A stretch of DNA of 64,000 nt from UBA1783 sp033808805 (GCA_033808805.1 JAPXMY010000004.1:1-64000); one strand, 5' to 3'. Shown: positions 16,942 to 26,667, counted from the stretch's first letter. Notes: a model not told the origin generated them from the letters alone. A program made the numbers and translations.

Positions 16942-19008
16942 ATGCCTCGTGAATATGATTTACAACATACACGTAATATAGGCATTATGGCGCACATTGA
17001 CGCTGGGAAAACGACAACTACAGAACGTATTCTGTACTATACCGGTAAAACTCACAAACTAGGTGAGACTCATGATGGCACAGCTGTCATGGACTGGATG
17101 GAACAGGAACAGAAAAGAGGTATTACAATTACTTCTGCAGCTACTACAGCAGCTTGGAAGGGTCATCGCATTAATGTTATTGACACTCCAGGACACGTAG
17201 ACTTTACAGTTGAAGTTGAAAGGTCACTAAGAGTTTTAGATGGTGCTGTTACAGTACTGGATGCTAAAGCAGGTGTTGAACCGCAAACTGAAACAGTTTG
17301 GAGACAGGCTACAACATACGGTGTTCCTAGAGTTGTCTTTGTAAATAAGATGGATGCTACAGGCGCGGACTTCTATATGTCATGTGACAGCATAAGAGAC
17401 CGTTTAGGCGCCAAAGCTTATCCAATCCAATTGCCTATTGGTGTAGAAGATAATTACAGTGGAGTTATTGACATCATTGAAAGAAAAGCTTATCAATTCT
17501 CAGCGGATTTGCAAAAGCATGATGAGGAGATTGAAATTCCAGCTGCTATGGTTGATGATGTTGAAATTCATCGTCAAAGATTAATCGAAATGATTTCTGA
17601 TTACGATGAAGAATTTATGATGAAAGTTCTTGTAGGAGAAGAAGTTACCATTGAAGAGATAAAAAATGCGATTAGAAAAGCAACAGTCTCTGGTGAATTC
17701 TTCCCGGTAATGTCAGGAGCTGCCTACAAAAACAAGGGTGTTGTGCAAATGCTTGATGCATTAGTAGAATACTTACCTTCACCACTGGATGTTAAACCTG
17801 TTAAAGGTATTAATAGAAATGGTGATGAAATAGAAGTTGCTGCTGATACCGATGGTAAGTTTGCTGCACTAGCTTTCAAAATTACAACTGACCCATTTGT
17901 TGGAAAGTTAACATATTTTAGAGTTTATTCTGGTAAAGCTACCAAAGGCTCATATGTCTACAATGCCACTAAAGGTCAAAAGGAAAGACTTGGAAGAATA
18001 ATGCAGATGCATGCTAACCACAGGCAGGATGTAGATGAAGTATATGCGGGCGATATTGCTGCCGCAATTGGCTTCAAATATACCACAACTGGAGATACAC
18101 TATGTTCTGATGGACATTATGTAATTTTGGAATCAATGGATTTCCCTGATCCAGTTATCAATATGTCTGTCGAACCAAAGACAAGAGCAGATCAGGATAA
18201 GATGGGACTTGCCTTAGCGAAGTTAGCTGAGGAAGATCCAACATTTAAAACTTATACCGATACTGAAACAGGACAGATAATCATTGCCGGAATGGGTGAA
18301 TTACACTTGGATATCATTGTTGATAGGATGAAAAAAGAATTCAACGTTCAGTGCAATGTTGGCAAACCGCAAGTTGCCTATCGTGAAACAATTACCAAGA
18401 TGGGTGAATGTCAGGGTAAGTTTGTCAGACAATCTGGAGGTCGTGGTCAATATGGTGATGTCTGGATCAGATTTGAACCTAATGAAGGTAAAGGATTTGA
18501 ATTCATTGATGCTACTATAGGTGGCAGCGTACCAAAAGAATATATCAAACCTACTGAGGAAGGTCTAAAAGCTGCACTAAGCGGCGGACTTCAGGCCGGC
18601 TATCCAGTAATTGATATTAAAGCTACGCTATATGATGGTTCCTACCATGAGGTAGACAGTAGTGAGAATGCTTATAAGATAGCAGCAGGTTTAGCGCTTA
18701 AAGAAGCAGCTAAAAAATGTGGTGCAGTTATCTTAGAGCCAATTATGAATGTTGAAGTTGTTGCACCAAGCGAATACTTAGGAAATGTAATAGGAGATAT
18801 TACTTCCAGAAGAGGTCAGATTATTGATCAAAGTGAAAGAAATAATGCCATTGCCATTAAAGCGATGGTTCCATTATCAGAAATGTTTGGTTATGCGACA
18901 ACACTTAGAAGTTTCACTCAGGGAAGAGGAAACTATGTAATGCAGATGGATCATTATGCGGAAGTTCCATTCTCAATTACCCAAGAGATTATTAAGCGTA
19001 ATAACTAG
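16942..19008 (+). CDS. fusA: Elongation factor G
   Basis: 688 residues, usual length. G1 AHIDAGKTTTT, G3 DTPGHVDF and G4 NKMD mark the GTPase domain; domains II-V follow, with RGGRGQYGDVW in domain IV. It catalyses ribosomal translocation with GTP. Third gene of the str operon, starting after an AAAGGTGA site. A candidate tuf promoter lies just after its stop. Confidence 0.98.
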   Translation: MPREYDLQHTRNIGIMAHIDAGKTTTTERILYYTGKTHKLGETHDGTAVMDWMEQEQKRGITITSAATTAAWKGHRINVIDTPGHVDFTVEVERSLRVLDGAVTVLDAKAGVEPQTETVWRQATTYGVPRVVFVNKMDATGADFYMSCDSIRDRLGAKAYPIQLPIGVEDNYSGVIDIIERKAYQFSADLQKHDEEIEIPAAMVDDVEIHRQRLIEMISDYDEEFMMKVLVGEEVTIEEIKNAIRKATVSGEFFPVMSGAAYKNKGVVQMLDALVEYLPSPLDVKPVKGINRNGDEIEVAADTDGKFAALAFKITTDPFVGKLTYFRVYSGKATKGSYVYNATKGQKERLGRIMQMHANHRQDVDEVYAGDIAAAIGFKYTTTGDTLCSDGHYVILESMDFPDPVINMSVEPKTRADQDKMGLALAKLAEEDPTFKTYTDTETGQIIIAGMGELHLDIIVDRMKKEFNVQCNVGKPQVAYRETITKMGECQGKFVRQSGGRGQYGDVWIRFEPNEGKGFEFIDATIGGSVPKEYIKPTEEGLKAALSGGLQAGYPVIDIKATLYDGSYHEVDSSENAYKIAAGLALKEAAKKCGAVILEPIMNVEVVAPSEYLGNVIGDITSRRGQIIDQSERNNAIAIKAMVPLSEMFGYATTLRSFTQGRGNYVMQMDHYAEVPFSITQEIIKRNN

Positions 19009-19017
19009 TTGTTATTA

Positions 19018-19046
19018 TTGCATTAAATTGTAATTTGTTTTAAAAT
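19018..19046 (+). promoter_or_regulatory. Candidate internal promoter for tuf
   Basis: TTGCAT, 17-bp spacer, TAAAAT in the 84-bp fusA-tuf gap. The -35 sequence is the same as that of the candidate rpsJ promoter. Extra tuf transcription would fit the high EF-Tu demand. Confidence 0.45.
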
Positions 19047-19092
19047 GATTTTTGAAGGAAAAAACCAAGAAATATAGGAGGAAAATTAACAA

Positions 19093-20280
19093 ATGGCAAA
19101 ACAAAAATTTGATAGAAGTAAAGAACACGTTAATATCGGTACAATTGGTCATATTGACCATGGTAAAACTACTTTAACTTCTGCAATCACTAAAACATTA
19201 GCAGATGCAGGTTTGGCTGAAGCAAAAGATTATAGCCAGATCGACGGTGCTCCAGAAGAAAAAGCTAGAGGTATCACTATCAACACTTCTCACGTTGAAT
19301 ACCAGACAGCTAATCGTCACTATGCACACGTAGACTGCCCAGGTCATGCTGACTATATTAAGAACATGATTACTGGTGCTGCTCAAATGGACGGCGCAAT
19401 TCTAGTAGTAGCTGCTACAGATGGACCAATGCCTCAGACTAATGAACACGTTTTATTAGCTAAACAGGTAGGTGTTCCTGCAATGGTAGTATTCTTAAAT
19501 AAATGTGACATGATGGAAGGCGAAGAAGAATTCGTTGACTTAGCTGAAATGACAGTTAGAGAACTGTTAGACAAATACGGTTTCGATGGCGACAATGCTC
19601 CAGTAATCCGTGGTTCAGCATTAAAAGCTATGGAAGGCGATCCATACTATAAAGAAAAAATTATGGAATTAATGGATGCTTGTGACACTTATATTCCAGC
19701 TCCAGCAAGAGAAGATGACAAACCATTCTTAATGGCTATTGAAGATACAATGACTATCACAGGTCGTGGTACTGTTGCTACAGGACGTGTTGAACGTGGT
19801 GTATTAAAAGTTAACGACCCAGTTGAAATCGTTGGTATCAGAGAAACTCAAAAAACTGTTGTTACAGGATTAGAAATGTTCAGAAAAATCTTGGACTTCA
19901 CTACAGCTGGTGACAATATCGGGGCTTTATTAAGAGGTATCGCAAGAGATGACATCGAACGTGGACAAGTTTTAGCTAAACCTGGTTCAGTTAAACCTTT
20001 CAAAAAGTTCAAAGCTCAAGTTTACGTATTATCTAAAGAAGAAGGTGGACGTCATACTCCGTTTGTAAGTAACTATCGTCCTCAGTTCTACTTCAGAACT
20101 ACTGACGTAACTGGTGTTATCAATTTACCAGAAGGCGTAGACATGTGTATGCCTGGTGATAACGTTGAAATGACAGTTGAATTAATTTATCCAATTGCTA
20201 TTGAAAAAGGTACTAAGTTCTCAATCCGTGAAGGTGGAAGAACAGTAGGTGCTGGAAACGTTACTGAAATTATTGCTTAA
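19093..20280 (+). CDS. tuf: Elongation factor Tu
   Basis: 395 residues, full length. GHIDHGKTTLT (G1), DCPGHADY (G3) and NKCD (G4) define the GTPase domain; domains II and III are complete to the EGGRTVGAGNVTEI end. It delivers aminoacyl-tRNA to the ribosome. AGGAGGAAAATTAACA precedes the start. It ends the str operon before a strong terminator. Confidence 0.98.
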   Translation: MAKQKFDRSKEHVNIGTIGHIDHGKTTLTSAITKTLADAGLAEAKDYSQIDGAPEEKARGITINTSHVEYQTANRHYAHVDCPGHADYIKNMITGAAQMDGAILVVAATDGPMPQTNEHVLLAKQVGVPAMVVFLNKCDMMEGEEEFVDLAEMTVRELLDKYGFDGDNAPVIRGSALKAMEGDPYYKEKIMELMDACDTYIPAPAREDDKPFLMAIEDTMTITGRGTVATGRVERGVLKVNDPVEIVGIRETQKTVVTGLEMFRKILDFTTAGDNIGALLRGIARDDIERGQVLAKPGSVKPFKKFKAQVYVLSKEEGGRHTPFVSNYRPQFYFRTTDVTGVINLPEGVDMCMPGDNVEMTVELIYPIAIEKGTKFSIREGGRTVGAGNVTEIIA

Positions 20281-20301
20281 TTTTAAGTACAATAATTAAT
20301 T

Positions 20302-20330
20302 AAAGAGTTGTCTGATGACAGCTCTTTTTT
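20302..20330 (+). terminator. str operon terminator
   Basis: Stem AGAGTTGTC/GACAGCTCT (one G-U), 4-nt loop, T run of six. Confidence 0.88.
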
Positions 20331-20333
20331 AGT

Positions 20334-20363
20334 TTGCCTTTATAATACAGGCTTTGGTATAAT
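20334..20363 (+). promoter_or_regulatory. Promoter of the EIIA-pfkB unit
   Basis: TTGCCT, 18-bp spacer, perfect TATAAT with an extended -10 TGG. The same TTTGGTATAA context occurs at the yegP-like promoter. Confidence 0.6.
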
Positions 20364-20392
20364 TTAAGTAATAGTAAAAGAGGTGCATAAAA

Positions 20393-20803
20393 ATGATTGG
20401 TATTTTATTGATGAGCCATGGAAAGATGGCAGAGGGCATGCTTGATGCCAGTAAACTATTTTTTGGTGATGATGTTCCAAATATTAAAGCTTTAACTTTA
20501 AAGCCAGAAGATAACCCTGAAGAATTCGATGTAAGAATTAAAGAAGCAGTTGCTGAAATAGATGATGGCAGTGGAGTTATCGCGATGGTTGACATGTTAG
20601 GTGGAACTCCTTCTAATAGAAGCATGTTTGTTTTGAATGATAGAATGCAGGTTATTACTGGGATGAACCTGACTATGCTGCTGGAGCTTTTAGGAAGAAG
20701 ATTAAGTGCTGAAGATATTGATGAAATCGACATTGACGGATTAATGGAAATTGGCAGAACTGGAATTGTCAGCCTGAATAAATTAATGGCAGAATTGCAG
20801 TAA
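20393..20803 (+). CDS. Mannose-family PTS EIIA component (orphan)
   Basis: 136 residues. MIGILLMSHGKMAEG places the phosphoryl-accepting His at residue 9, and DMLGGTPSNRSMF is the second signature of the EIIA-Man/AgaF fold. No EIIB, EIIC or EIID gene is adjacent, so it either serves permease parts encoded elsewhere or acts in regulation. It is followed after 4 bp by a PfkB-family sugar-phosphate kinase. AGAGGTGC precedes the start. Confidence 0.85.
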   Translation: MIGILLMSHGKMAEGMLDASKLFFGDDVPNIKALTLKPEDNPEEFDVRIKEAVAEIDDGSGVIAMVDMLGGTPSNRSMFVLNDRMQVITGMNLTMLLELLGRRLSAEDIDEIDIDGLMEIGRTGIVSLNKLMAELQ

Positions 20804-20807
20804 TTAA

Positions 20808-21725
20808 ATGATTGTTACCGTAACATTAAATCCAGCGATAGATTATCATATCTATGTCGCTGACCTTAAAAAAGATAGAACAAATGTTATGGCTAAAAAG
20901 GAAATTTGTTGTGGAGGAAAAGGGATAAATGTTAATAAAGCATTATCGCTTTTAAAAGAAAAATCCGTTGCAACAGGTTTTCTTTTTTCTAATGATTTAT
21001 CTTTGTTTGCGAAAGAATTAAATGATAAATATATTACCAGTGATTTTGTTGTTGTTAAGGGTTCAACCAGAACAAACATCAAAATCAACCAACAGGATGG
21101 AAGTTTAATTGAAATAAACGATAACAATGAGGTAAAAGAAACAGATTTTGATAACCTGATGAGTAAAATAGACAAGTATCTGTTTAAGGACAATATTATT
21201 GTTATCAGTGGCTCTCTGCCACAAGGGCTCAGTGAGGATAGCTATCTGAAACTCTGTTTAAAAGCGAAGGAAAATGGCTGTAAGGTTATTTTAGACAGTT
21301 CTAAAAAAGCTTTGATGTCAGCTTATAAGTGTTGTGATGTAATAAAACCAAATATAGAAGAATTTATTTACTTAACCGGTTTAGATTTTGATTGTTCTTT
21401 GCAGTCTGTGGTTACAGAACTTAAAAAATTAGACAATGAACTGGTGGCTTTGTCTTTGGGTAAAGATGGGGCGATTTATAAATATAAGGATGAAATCTAT
21501 CAGGTTAAACCTTTGGAATTAGAAATCAGATCAACTGTTGGTGCTGGAGACGCGATGGTTGGAGCAATAAGCTACGGTTTAAATAACAGAAAAGAAGTTG
21601 AAGAGATTATTAGGTATTCCAGTGCTCTTTCATCATTGATGATTACCGATTATGATAAAGATAATTTCCTTAATCAGTTGGAAGAGATGAAAAATATGAT
21701 AGAAATAGAAAGGCTTAAAGCATGA
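20808..21725 (+). CDS. PfkB-family sugar-phosphate kinase (1-phosphofructokinase/tagatose-6-P kinase type)
   Basis: 305 residues. N-terminal TVTLNPAIDYHIYV and CCGGKGINVNKALSLL are typical of the FruK/LacC branch of PfkB kinases, and STVGAGDAMVGAISYG contains the anion hole and catalytic Asp. It would phosphorylate fructose-1-phosphate or tagatose-6-phosphate to the bisphosphate with ATP. The partner EIIA upstream fits PTS sugar use, but no permease is present. Overlaps the next gene by 4 bp (ATGA). Confidence 0.85.
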   Translation: MIVTVTLNPAIDYHIYVADLKKDRTNVMAKKEICCGGKGINVNKALSLLKEKSVATGFLFSNDLSLFAKELNDKYITSDFVVVKGSTRTNIKINQQDGSLIEINDNNEVKETDFDNLMSKIDKYLFKDNIIVISGSLPQGLSEDSYLKLCLKAKENGCKVILDSSKKALMSAYKCCDVIKPNIEEFIYLTGLDFDCSLQSVVTELKKLDNELVALSLGKDGAIYKYKDEIYQVKPLELEIRSTVGAGDAMVGAISYGLNNRKEVEEIIRYSSALSSLMITDYDKDNFLNQLEEMKNMIEIERLKA

Positions 21726-22753
21726 AATATATTGAATATGGTGTTGAAGTTGTAAAAAAATATGTTGATAAAAAGATATTGGCCGGAGCGGCTATCAGTT
21801 TTGTTACCAAGGATTCTATTGATGAATATTACCTGGGGAATAAAAATTTTGAAAAAGACCCAATTGATGAAAACTCACTTTATGATTTAGCTTCAGTAAC
21901 CAAGCCGATTGCGACAACAGTTTTAATTTTAAAGCTGATTGAAGAAGGTGTAATAACTTTTGAAACTAAAGTTAGCGATGTCTTTGAAGAATTTCCTTTT
22001 AAAGATGTTACAATAATGCACTTATTAACTCATACTTCAGGAATCACAGCTGATAACAAGGATTATCGTAAATGTAAAAACAAAGATGAGCTGTGGCAGT
22101 TTATGATTTCTTTAAAACAGAATAATCCAACTGGCAGCTTTGTTGAGTATTCTTGTTTTGGATATATTATTTTAGGGAAAATAATAGACCATTTTAAAGG
22201 CGATGTTGAGCAGTATGCTCAAGAAGTAATATTTAAACCTTTAGAATTAGATGGTTTAATGTACAACGCTAAGGAAAAAGGCAAACAAAAAGATTGTGTT
22301 CCATCAGAAATCACTGAAGAAAGAGGGGAAATAAGAGGAATTGTCCATGATGGTAAAGCTAATATTATCGGTGGCAAAGCTGGTAATGCCGGTCTATTTG
22401 GCAATTTAAAATCGGTCAGTAAAGTAGCACAGATGTTTTTAAATAATGGAAAATATAAGGATAAGCAGATTCTAAAAGAAGAAACGATAGAGCTTTTAAA
22501 AAGACCATATACTCAAGATTTAAATCTTTCTAGAACTATTGGTTGGATTTTCGCCCAAGAAGATGAATCAATGGGCTTGCATTATAGTGATTGCTGTTTA
22601 TATCACACCGGTTTTACGGGCACTTCAGTGTATATTGACTATGTTAGAGAAATAGCAATTGTCTTTTTAACTAATGCTGCCTATCCAACTAGAGATGAAA
22701 AGATGATTACTATCAGAAGAGAATTTCATAATTCAATCTTAGAAAAAATGTAG
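21722..22753 (+). CDS. Serine hydrolase of the beta-lactamase/PBP4* fold
   Basis: 343 residues without a signal peptide, so probably cytoplasmic. LASVTKPIATT gives the SxxK nucleophile (Ser58, Lys61), EYSCFGYIILG the Tyr-Ser motif (Tyr-x-Asn replaced by Tyr-Ser-Cys), and YHTGFTGTS stands where KTG or HTG is expected. MHLLTHTSGI is also typical. Members include esterases and peptidases as well as class C beta-lactamases; resistance is not implied. Translationally coupled to the kinase gene. Confidence 0.82.
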   Translation: MKYIEYGVEVVKKYVDKKILAGAAISFVTKDSIDEYYLGNKNFEKDPIDENSLYDLASVTKPIATTVLILKLIEEGVITFETKVSDVFEEFPFKDVTIMHLLTHTSGITADNKDYRKCKNKDELWQFMISLKQNNPTGSFVEYSCFGYIILGKIIDHFKGDVEQYAQEVIFKPLELDGLMYNAKEKGKQKDCVPSEITEERGEIRGIVHDGKANIIGGKAGNAGLFGNLKSVSKVAQMFLNNGKYKDKQILKEETIELLKRPYTQDLNLSRTIGWIFAQEDESMGLHYSDCCLYHTGFTGTSVYIDYVREIAIVFLTNAAYPTRDEKMITIRREFHNSILEKM

Positions 22754-22777
22754 ATAAATACATATCACAAAAAAAGC

Positions 22778-22814
22778 AACCCTTTATAAACTATGCGACA
22801 GTTTACAAAGGGTT
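22778..22814. terminator. Bidirectional terminator between convergent genes
   Basis: 15-bp stem beginning AACCCTTTATAAACT with one A-C mismatch and a 7-nt loop. A-rich and T-rich flanks on both sides can serve the hydrolase (+) and the LysR gene (-). Confidence 0.8.
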
Positions 22815-22823
22815 TTTATTATG

Positions 22824-23711
22824 TTATTGCTGTGCTTTTACCATTTTCATGAATTCTTTTGCCGCTGGAGAAAGGGAAATATCCTTAAGCTTAACACATT
22901 GAATTTCTCTTTCTAAATCGAATTCATCAATCCTGAGAGGCCAAAGATCACCATGCAGCACTTCTCTTTGAATAGCCTTTGTGGAGATAAAAGAAATTCC
23001 CAAGTTATGAATAACAGATTCTTTAATGGCTTCCTGCTGTCCGATAAATAACTTGTTTTCAAAAACAAAATTTTCACTTCTTAATAGGGAATCAATGAAT
23101 TTATATTGTGATGAATCAGGAGCTTTTGTAATATAAATTTCATCTTTCAAATCTTTGATGCTGCAACTGGTTTTACCGAAAAGGCGATGGTTTTTTCCGA
23201 CAATCAGTTGAAGCTCATCATGTTTATATTTGTTGATTTCATATCTATCAGTATCTTGAGTGATATAGTCAGAAATAAAAGCAAATTCAAGCTGGTTTAA
23301 ATGCAGTTTTTTTAAAATATTTGTTGATGAATTGATGGTCATGTTAATGGTTATCTTTGGATATTTCTTTTTGAATCTGGAAATAATTTCGGGCATCAGA
23401 TAAACGCCGATAAAGTTTGTGGCCCCAAAGTTTAAGGTTCCTTCCTCCAGATTTTGGATTTGACGAATATGCTCCAGGGCGTTGTTATAAGCTGCGATGG
23501 TCTGTTTGGCATAGTTGACCAGCATTTCTCCTTCAACAGTAAGAAAAGTTGACTTTCCTACTCTGTTGAACAGAGTTACTCCAAGCTCATTTTCTAAAGT
23601 CTGAATCTGCTTGGTTAAAGCAGGTTGAGATAAATAAAGCTGGTCAGCAGCTTTGGTAAAATTTTTAACTTCCGCCAAGACCAAAAATGATTGTAATTTG
23701 TTAAAATCCAT
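22824..23711 (-). CDS. LysR-family transcriptional regulator
   Basis: 295 residues, normal length. The N-terminal winged helix is classic: MDFNKLQSFLVLAEVKNFTK, then AADQLYLSQPALTKQIQTLE and LGVTLFNR. A type 2 periplasmic-binding-like effector domain follows (about 90-290). It is divergent from a DASS transporter gene with 182 bp between them, the usual layout for a LysR activator of its neighbour. The effector is unknown; the transported dicarboxylate or another anion is a reasonable guess. Confidence 0.93.
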   Translation of the reverse strand: MDFNKLQSFLVLAEVKNFTKAADQLYLSQPALTKQIQTLENELGVTLFNRVGKSTFLTVEGEMLVNYAKQTIAAYNNALEHIRQIQNLEEGTLNFGATNFIGVYLMPEIISRFKKKYPKITINMTINSSTNILKKLHLNQLEFAFISDYITQDTDRYEINKYKHDELQLIVGKNHRLFGKTSCSIKDLKDEIYITKAPDSSQYKFIDSLLRSENFVFENKLFIGQQEAIKESVIHNLGISFISTKAIQREVLHGDLWPLRIDEFDLEREIQCVKLKDISLSPAAKEFMKMVKAQQ

Positions 23712-23893
23712 TGTTTAAAAGCTCCTTATTTCTTTATAAAACTATTATAACAAAAAGTGATTAAAATGATAAAATAATCAAATTAAGTTATTGCTTTTTC
23801 TACCTTATAATACTATTAATAGATAGTTTACTATTTAATAGCTGGTGATGTTATTAAATGTGAATTCTATAAAATCATAATAAGGAGGAATTT
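23712..23893. promoter_or_regulatory. Divergent LysR/DASS control region
   Basis: AT-rich. TATAAT at 23806-23811 is a likely -10 for the transporter, with only a weak TTAAGT at -35, as is common for LysR-activated promoters. Downstream are two similar AT inverted repeats, CTATTAATAG (23813-23822) and CTATTTAATAG (23831-23841). Which protein binds them is unknown. Confidence 0.5.
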
Positions 23894-25336
23894 ATGAGTT
23901 CTAAAAAATTCAAAGAAAATCGCGGAGCCATTATTGGTACAGTTCTAGCGATTCTGGCATTCCTTTTGATCTATTTTATGCCTCTTCCTGAAGGCATGAC
24001 TCCAGAAGGTCAAAAGAGTTTGGCGCTCTTTGTCTTTGCGCTAGTCATGTGGATTGCTCGCCCGATCCCTATTTATCAAACTTCGATAATTGTTGTTTTA
24101 TTATTGCCATTATTAGGGGCAGTAGCTAAACAAAAAGATGCCTTTGGCTGTTTGGGGTTTGACATTATCTGGTTAATGGTTGCTGCTTTCGTTTTAACTT
24201 CCGCAATGAGTTCTACCAACCTGGGTAAACGTATTGCTCTTACTCTGGTAACAAAATTTGCGAAAACACCAACTCAAACACTCGTTGTATTTATTATTGT
24301 TAACTTTATCCTTGCTTTCTTTGTTCCATCTACAACTGCAAGAGCTTCATTACTTGTTCCAATCACCCTGGTAATTCTGGAAATCTTTAAAGCTGTTCCT
24401 GGAAAAAGCAACTTCGGTAAAGTTATGATGTTACAGGGAGTTCAATCAAATGCTATTGCGACTTCTGTAGTTATGACTGCAACTTCTGCGCAGGTATTAG
24501 CTATTGGCTTCATCAATGAGCAGGCAGGTGGAGATCTTGGATATCTACAATGGATTTTAGGTTCAATCCCACAGGCACTAATAACTGTAGTTTTGATGTT
24601 CTTTGCTGGTTTATTCTTATTTAAATATAAAGATGAATTTGGTGAAAAAATCGGTGATGTCGGGGCAGCGTTAAAAGGCCAGTTAGAAGAATTAGGCCCA
24701 ATGACTAAAGCTGAAAAGAAAGCTGCTGTTATCTTTTTATTCACACTTCTTTCTTGGGCAACTGGAGATTACCAGAAAGATTGGTTTGGATTTGAACTAT
24801 CAACAGAGCAGACAGCGGTGTTAAGTATGTTATTATGTTTGCTTCCAGGTATTGGAGTTATTACTTGGAAACAGGCAGATATCAAATGGGATTTAATGAT
24901 TTTCTCTGCGGGTGCCTATGCAGTCGGCAATGCAGTTAATGATACAGGCGGTGCCAGCTGGGTTATTGATAAAATGATTAACGCTACTGGATTGGACCTG
25001 TTACCACCGAGTGTTGTGGCAGTAGCACTGATCTTTATTACGATCTTCAGCCATTTGATCTTTACAAGCAAGACTGTTCGTACAACTATCCTGATTCCAT
25101 CAATTATCGTTTTAGCAAAACAATTGGGAATTGATCCAGTTCCACTGGCATTGGCTTGTGCTTATGGTATTTCTTATACAATTACATTGCCACCACATTC
25201 TAAAGTTAATACACTTTACTTTGGTACTGGATACTTTGATGTAAAAGATGAATTAGTCTATGGTCTGATCACTTGTTTCTTTGGCGCTGTAGCTATAAGT
25301 CTGGTATATTTTGCTTGGCTTAATATAATATTGTAA
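23894..25336 (+). CDS. DASS/SLC13-family anion:sodium symporter
   Basis: 480 residues with about twelve hydrophobic segments. LALFVFALVMWIARPIP is the family's N-terminal signature, FFVPSTTARASLLVPI the first Ser-Thr substrate/sodium motif, and FTSKTVRTTILIPSII the pseudo-repeat in the second half. Members import di- or tricarboxylates or sulfate with sodium. Substrate not predictable. AAGGAGG precedes the start. Probably controlled by the divergent LysR protein. Confidence 0.87.
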   Translation: MSSKKFKENRGAIIGTVLAILAFLLIYFMPLPEGMTPEGQKSLALFVFALVMWIARPIPIYQTSIIVVLLLPLLGAVAKQKDAFGCLGFDIIWLMVAAFVLTSAMSSTNLGKRIALTLVTKFAKTPTQTLVVFIIVNFILAFFVPSTTARASLLVPITLVILEIFKAVPGKSNFGKVMMLQGVQSNAIATSVVMTATSAQVLAIGFINEQAGGDLGYLQWILGSIPQALITVVLMFFAGLFLFKYKDEFGEKIGDVGAALKGQLEELGPMTKAEKKAAVIFLFTLLSWATGDYQKDWFGFELSTEQTAVLSMLLCLLPGIGVITWKQADIKWDLMIFSAGAYAVGNAVNDTGGASWVIDKMINATGLDLLPPSVVAVALIFITIFSHLIFTSKTVRTTILIPSIIVLAKQLGIDPVPLALACAYGISYTITLPPHSKVNTLYFGTGYFDVKDELVYGLITCFFGAVAISLVYFAWLNIIL

Positions 25337-25388
25337 AATTATAGCAATAACATAATTTAAAAGATTCAAATTAGAAAAGGAGGATTGT

Positions 25389-26630
25389 GTGAAAAATAAA
25401 ATATTACTTTGTATTGCCGATGGCATAGGTGATCGTCCATGTGAAGTGTTAGGATGGAAAACCCCATTGCAATATGCAAACACACCTCATTTAGACCAGT
25501 TGGCTAAAGATGGTCAAAGTGGGATTATGGACCTGTATCAGGCAGGAACGCCTGTTGGAACAGATCTTGGACATATGTGCATGTTTGGATATGATTTGAA
25601 AGATTATCCTGGTCGAGGCCCAATTGAAGCTTTTGGTGAAAATGTTGAACTTTTGGCTGGCGATGTGGCTTTTCGTAGTAATTTTGGTACGGTTGATGAA
25701 GATATTAATGTTATCGATCGCCGTGCCGGAAGAATAAGAGAAAAGACAAAAGAATTAGCTGCTGCTTTAAGCGGTATGCAGATTGAAGATGTTACAGTTT
25801 TATTTAAAGAAGCGACTGAACATCGTGCTGTTTTGGTATTAAGAGGTCCAGGACTTTCTGATGCCATTACTGATACTGATCCTAAGGTTGAAAAAGTTGC
25901 TGTAAAAAAACCTAAAGAAAAAGATGACAGCGAAGCAGCCAAAAAAACAGCCAGAATACTTCTGGAGTTCCAAAGACGCTCTCATGAAATACTGTCTAAT
26001 CATCCAGTCAATATAAAGCGTGTTGAAGAAGGCTTATTGCCAGCAAACTATATTTTGACTCGTGGTGCCGGCAGTATGCCAGACATTAAGAAAGTTGCTC
26101 AACAGTTAAAGTTTAAGGCCTGCTGTGTGGCAGAAGAGTCGACAGTATTAGGCGTAGCAAGATTGGCTGGTTTTTCAACCATGACAGATCCAAGTTTTAC
26201 CGGCAATATCGATACGAACATTGAGAAAAAAGCTGAGCTTGCTGTCGAGGCTTTAAAGGAAAACGATTTTGTGGCTCTTCATTTTAAAGCTCCTGACTTA
26301 ATGGGGCATGACAACAAACCGGAGGGTAAAGTTAAGGCAATTGAAAAGTTTGATGAGATGGTTGGTCATGCGATGAAGAGAATAGAAAATGCTGATGTTG
26401 GTAATGTAATTATCGCCTTGGCAGCTGATCATTCAACACCTTGTGAAAGAAGAGAGCATAGCGGAGACCCTGTTCCTATCTTGATCAGTGGTAAAAATAT
26501 CCGTAAAGATAATGTTGAGAAGTATGACGAAGTCTCTTCAGCAGCTGGTGCAATCTGTCGAATTAAGGGGAAAGACCTATTCTATACACTTCTGGACTAT
26601 TTGGAAGTAACAAAAAAAGAAGGTAACTAA
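25389..26630 (+). CDS. apgM: Archaeal-type cofactor-independent phosphoglycerate mutase (ApgM family)
   Basis: 413 residues, family length. KILLCIADGIGDRP carries the metal-binding Asp, GTPVGTDLGHMCMFGYD the nucleophile region, and LHFKAPDLMGHDNKPEGK plus ALAADHSTPCERREHSGDPVP the remaining metal ligands of the alkaline-phosphatase superfamily. It would interconvert 3- and 2-phosphoglycerate; some homologues are annotated as phosphonopyruvate decarboxylase-related. GTG start at 25389 after AAGGAGGATT. It lies 52 bp after the transporter and may share its transcript. Confidence 0.87.
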   Translation: MKNKILLCIADGIGDRPCEVLGWKTPLQYANTPHLDQLAKDGQSGIMDLYQAGTPVGTDLGHMCMFGYDLKDYPGRGPIEAFGENVELLAGDVAFRSNFGTVDEDINVIDRRAGRIREKTKELAAALSGMQIEDVTVLFKEATEHRAVLVLRGPGLSDAITDTDPKVEKVAVKKPKEKDDSEAAKKTARILLEFQRRSHEILSNHPVNIKRVEEGLLPANYILTRGAGSMPDIKKVAQQLKFKACCVAEESTVLGVARLAGFSTMTDPSFTGNIDTNIEKKAELAVEALKENDFVALHFKAPDLMGHDNKPEGKVKAIEKFDEMVGHAMKRIENADVGNVIIALAADHSTPCERREHSGDPVPILISGKNIRKDNVEKYDEVSSAAGAICRIKGKDLFYTLLDYLEVTKKEGN

Positions 26631-26667
26631 TATTACTCCCGATACTTTAGTAGCAACTAAAGGAAAG

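Noticed and set aside
20329..20733. 134-residue minus-strand open frame opposite the EIIA gene
   Set aside because: Shadow frame; the plus-strand EIIA has clear catalytic motifs and a promoter.
21722..22753. Beta-lactam resistance gene
   Set aside because: Serine-hydrolase fold only; no signal peptide and non-lactamase Tyr-Ser-Cys motif, so resistance is not supported.
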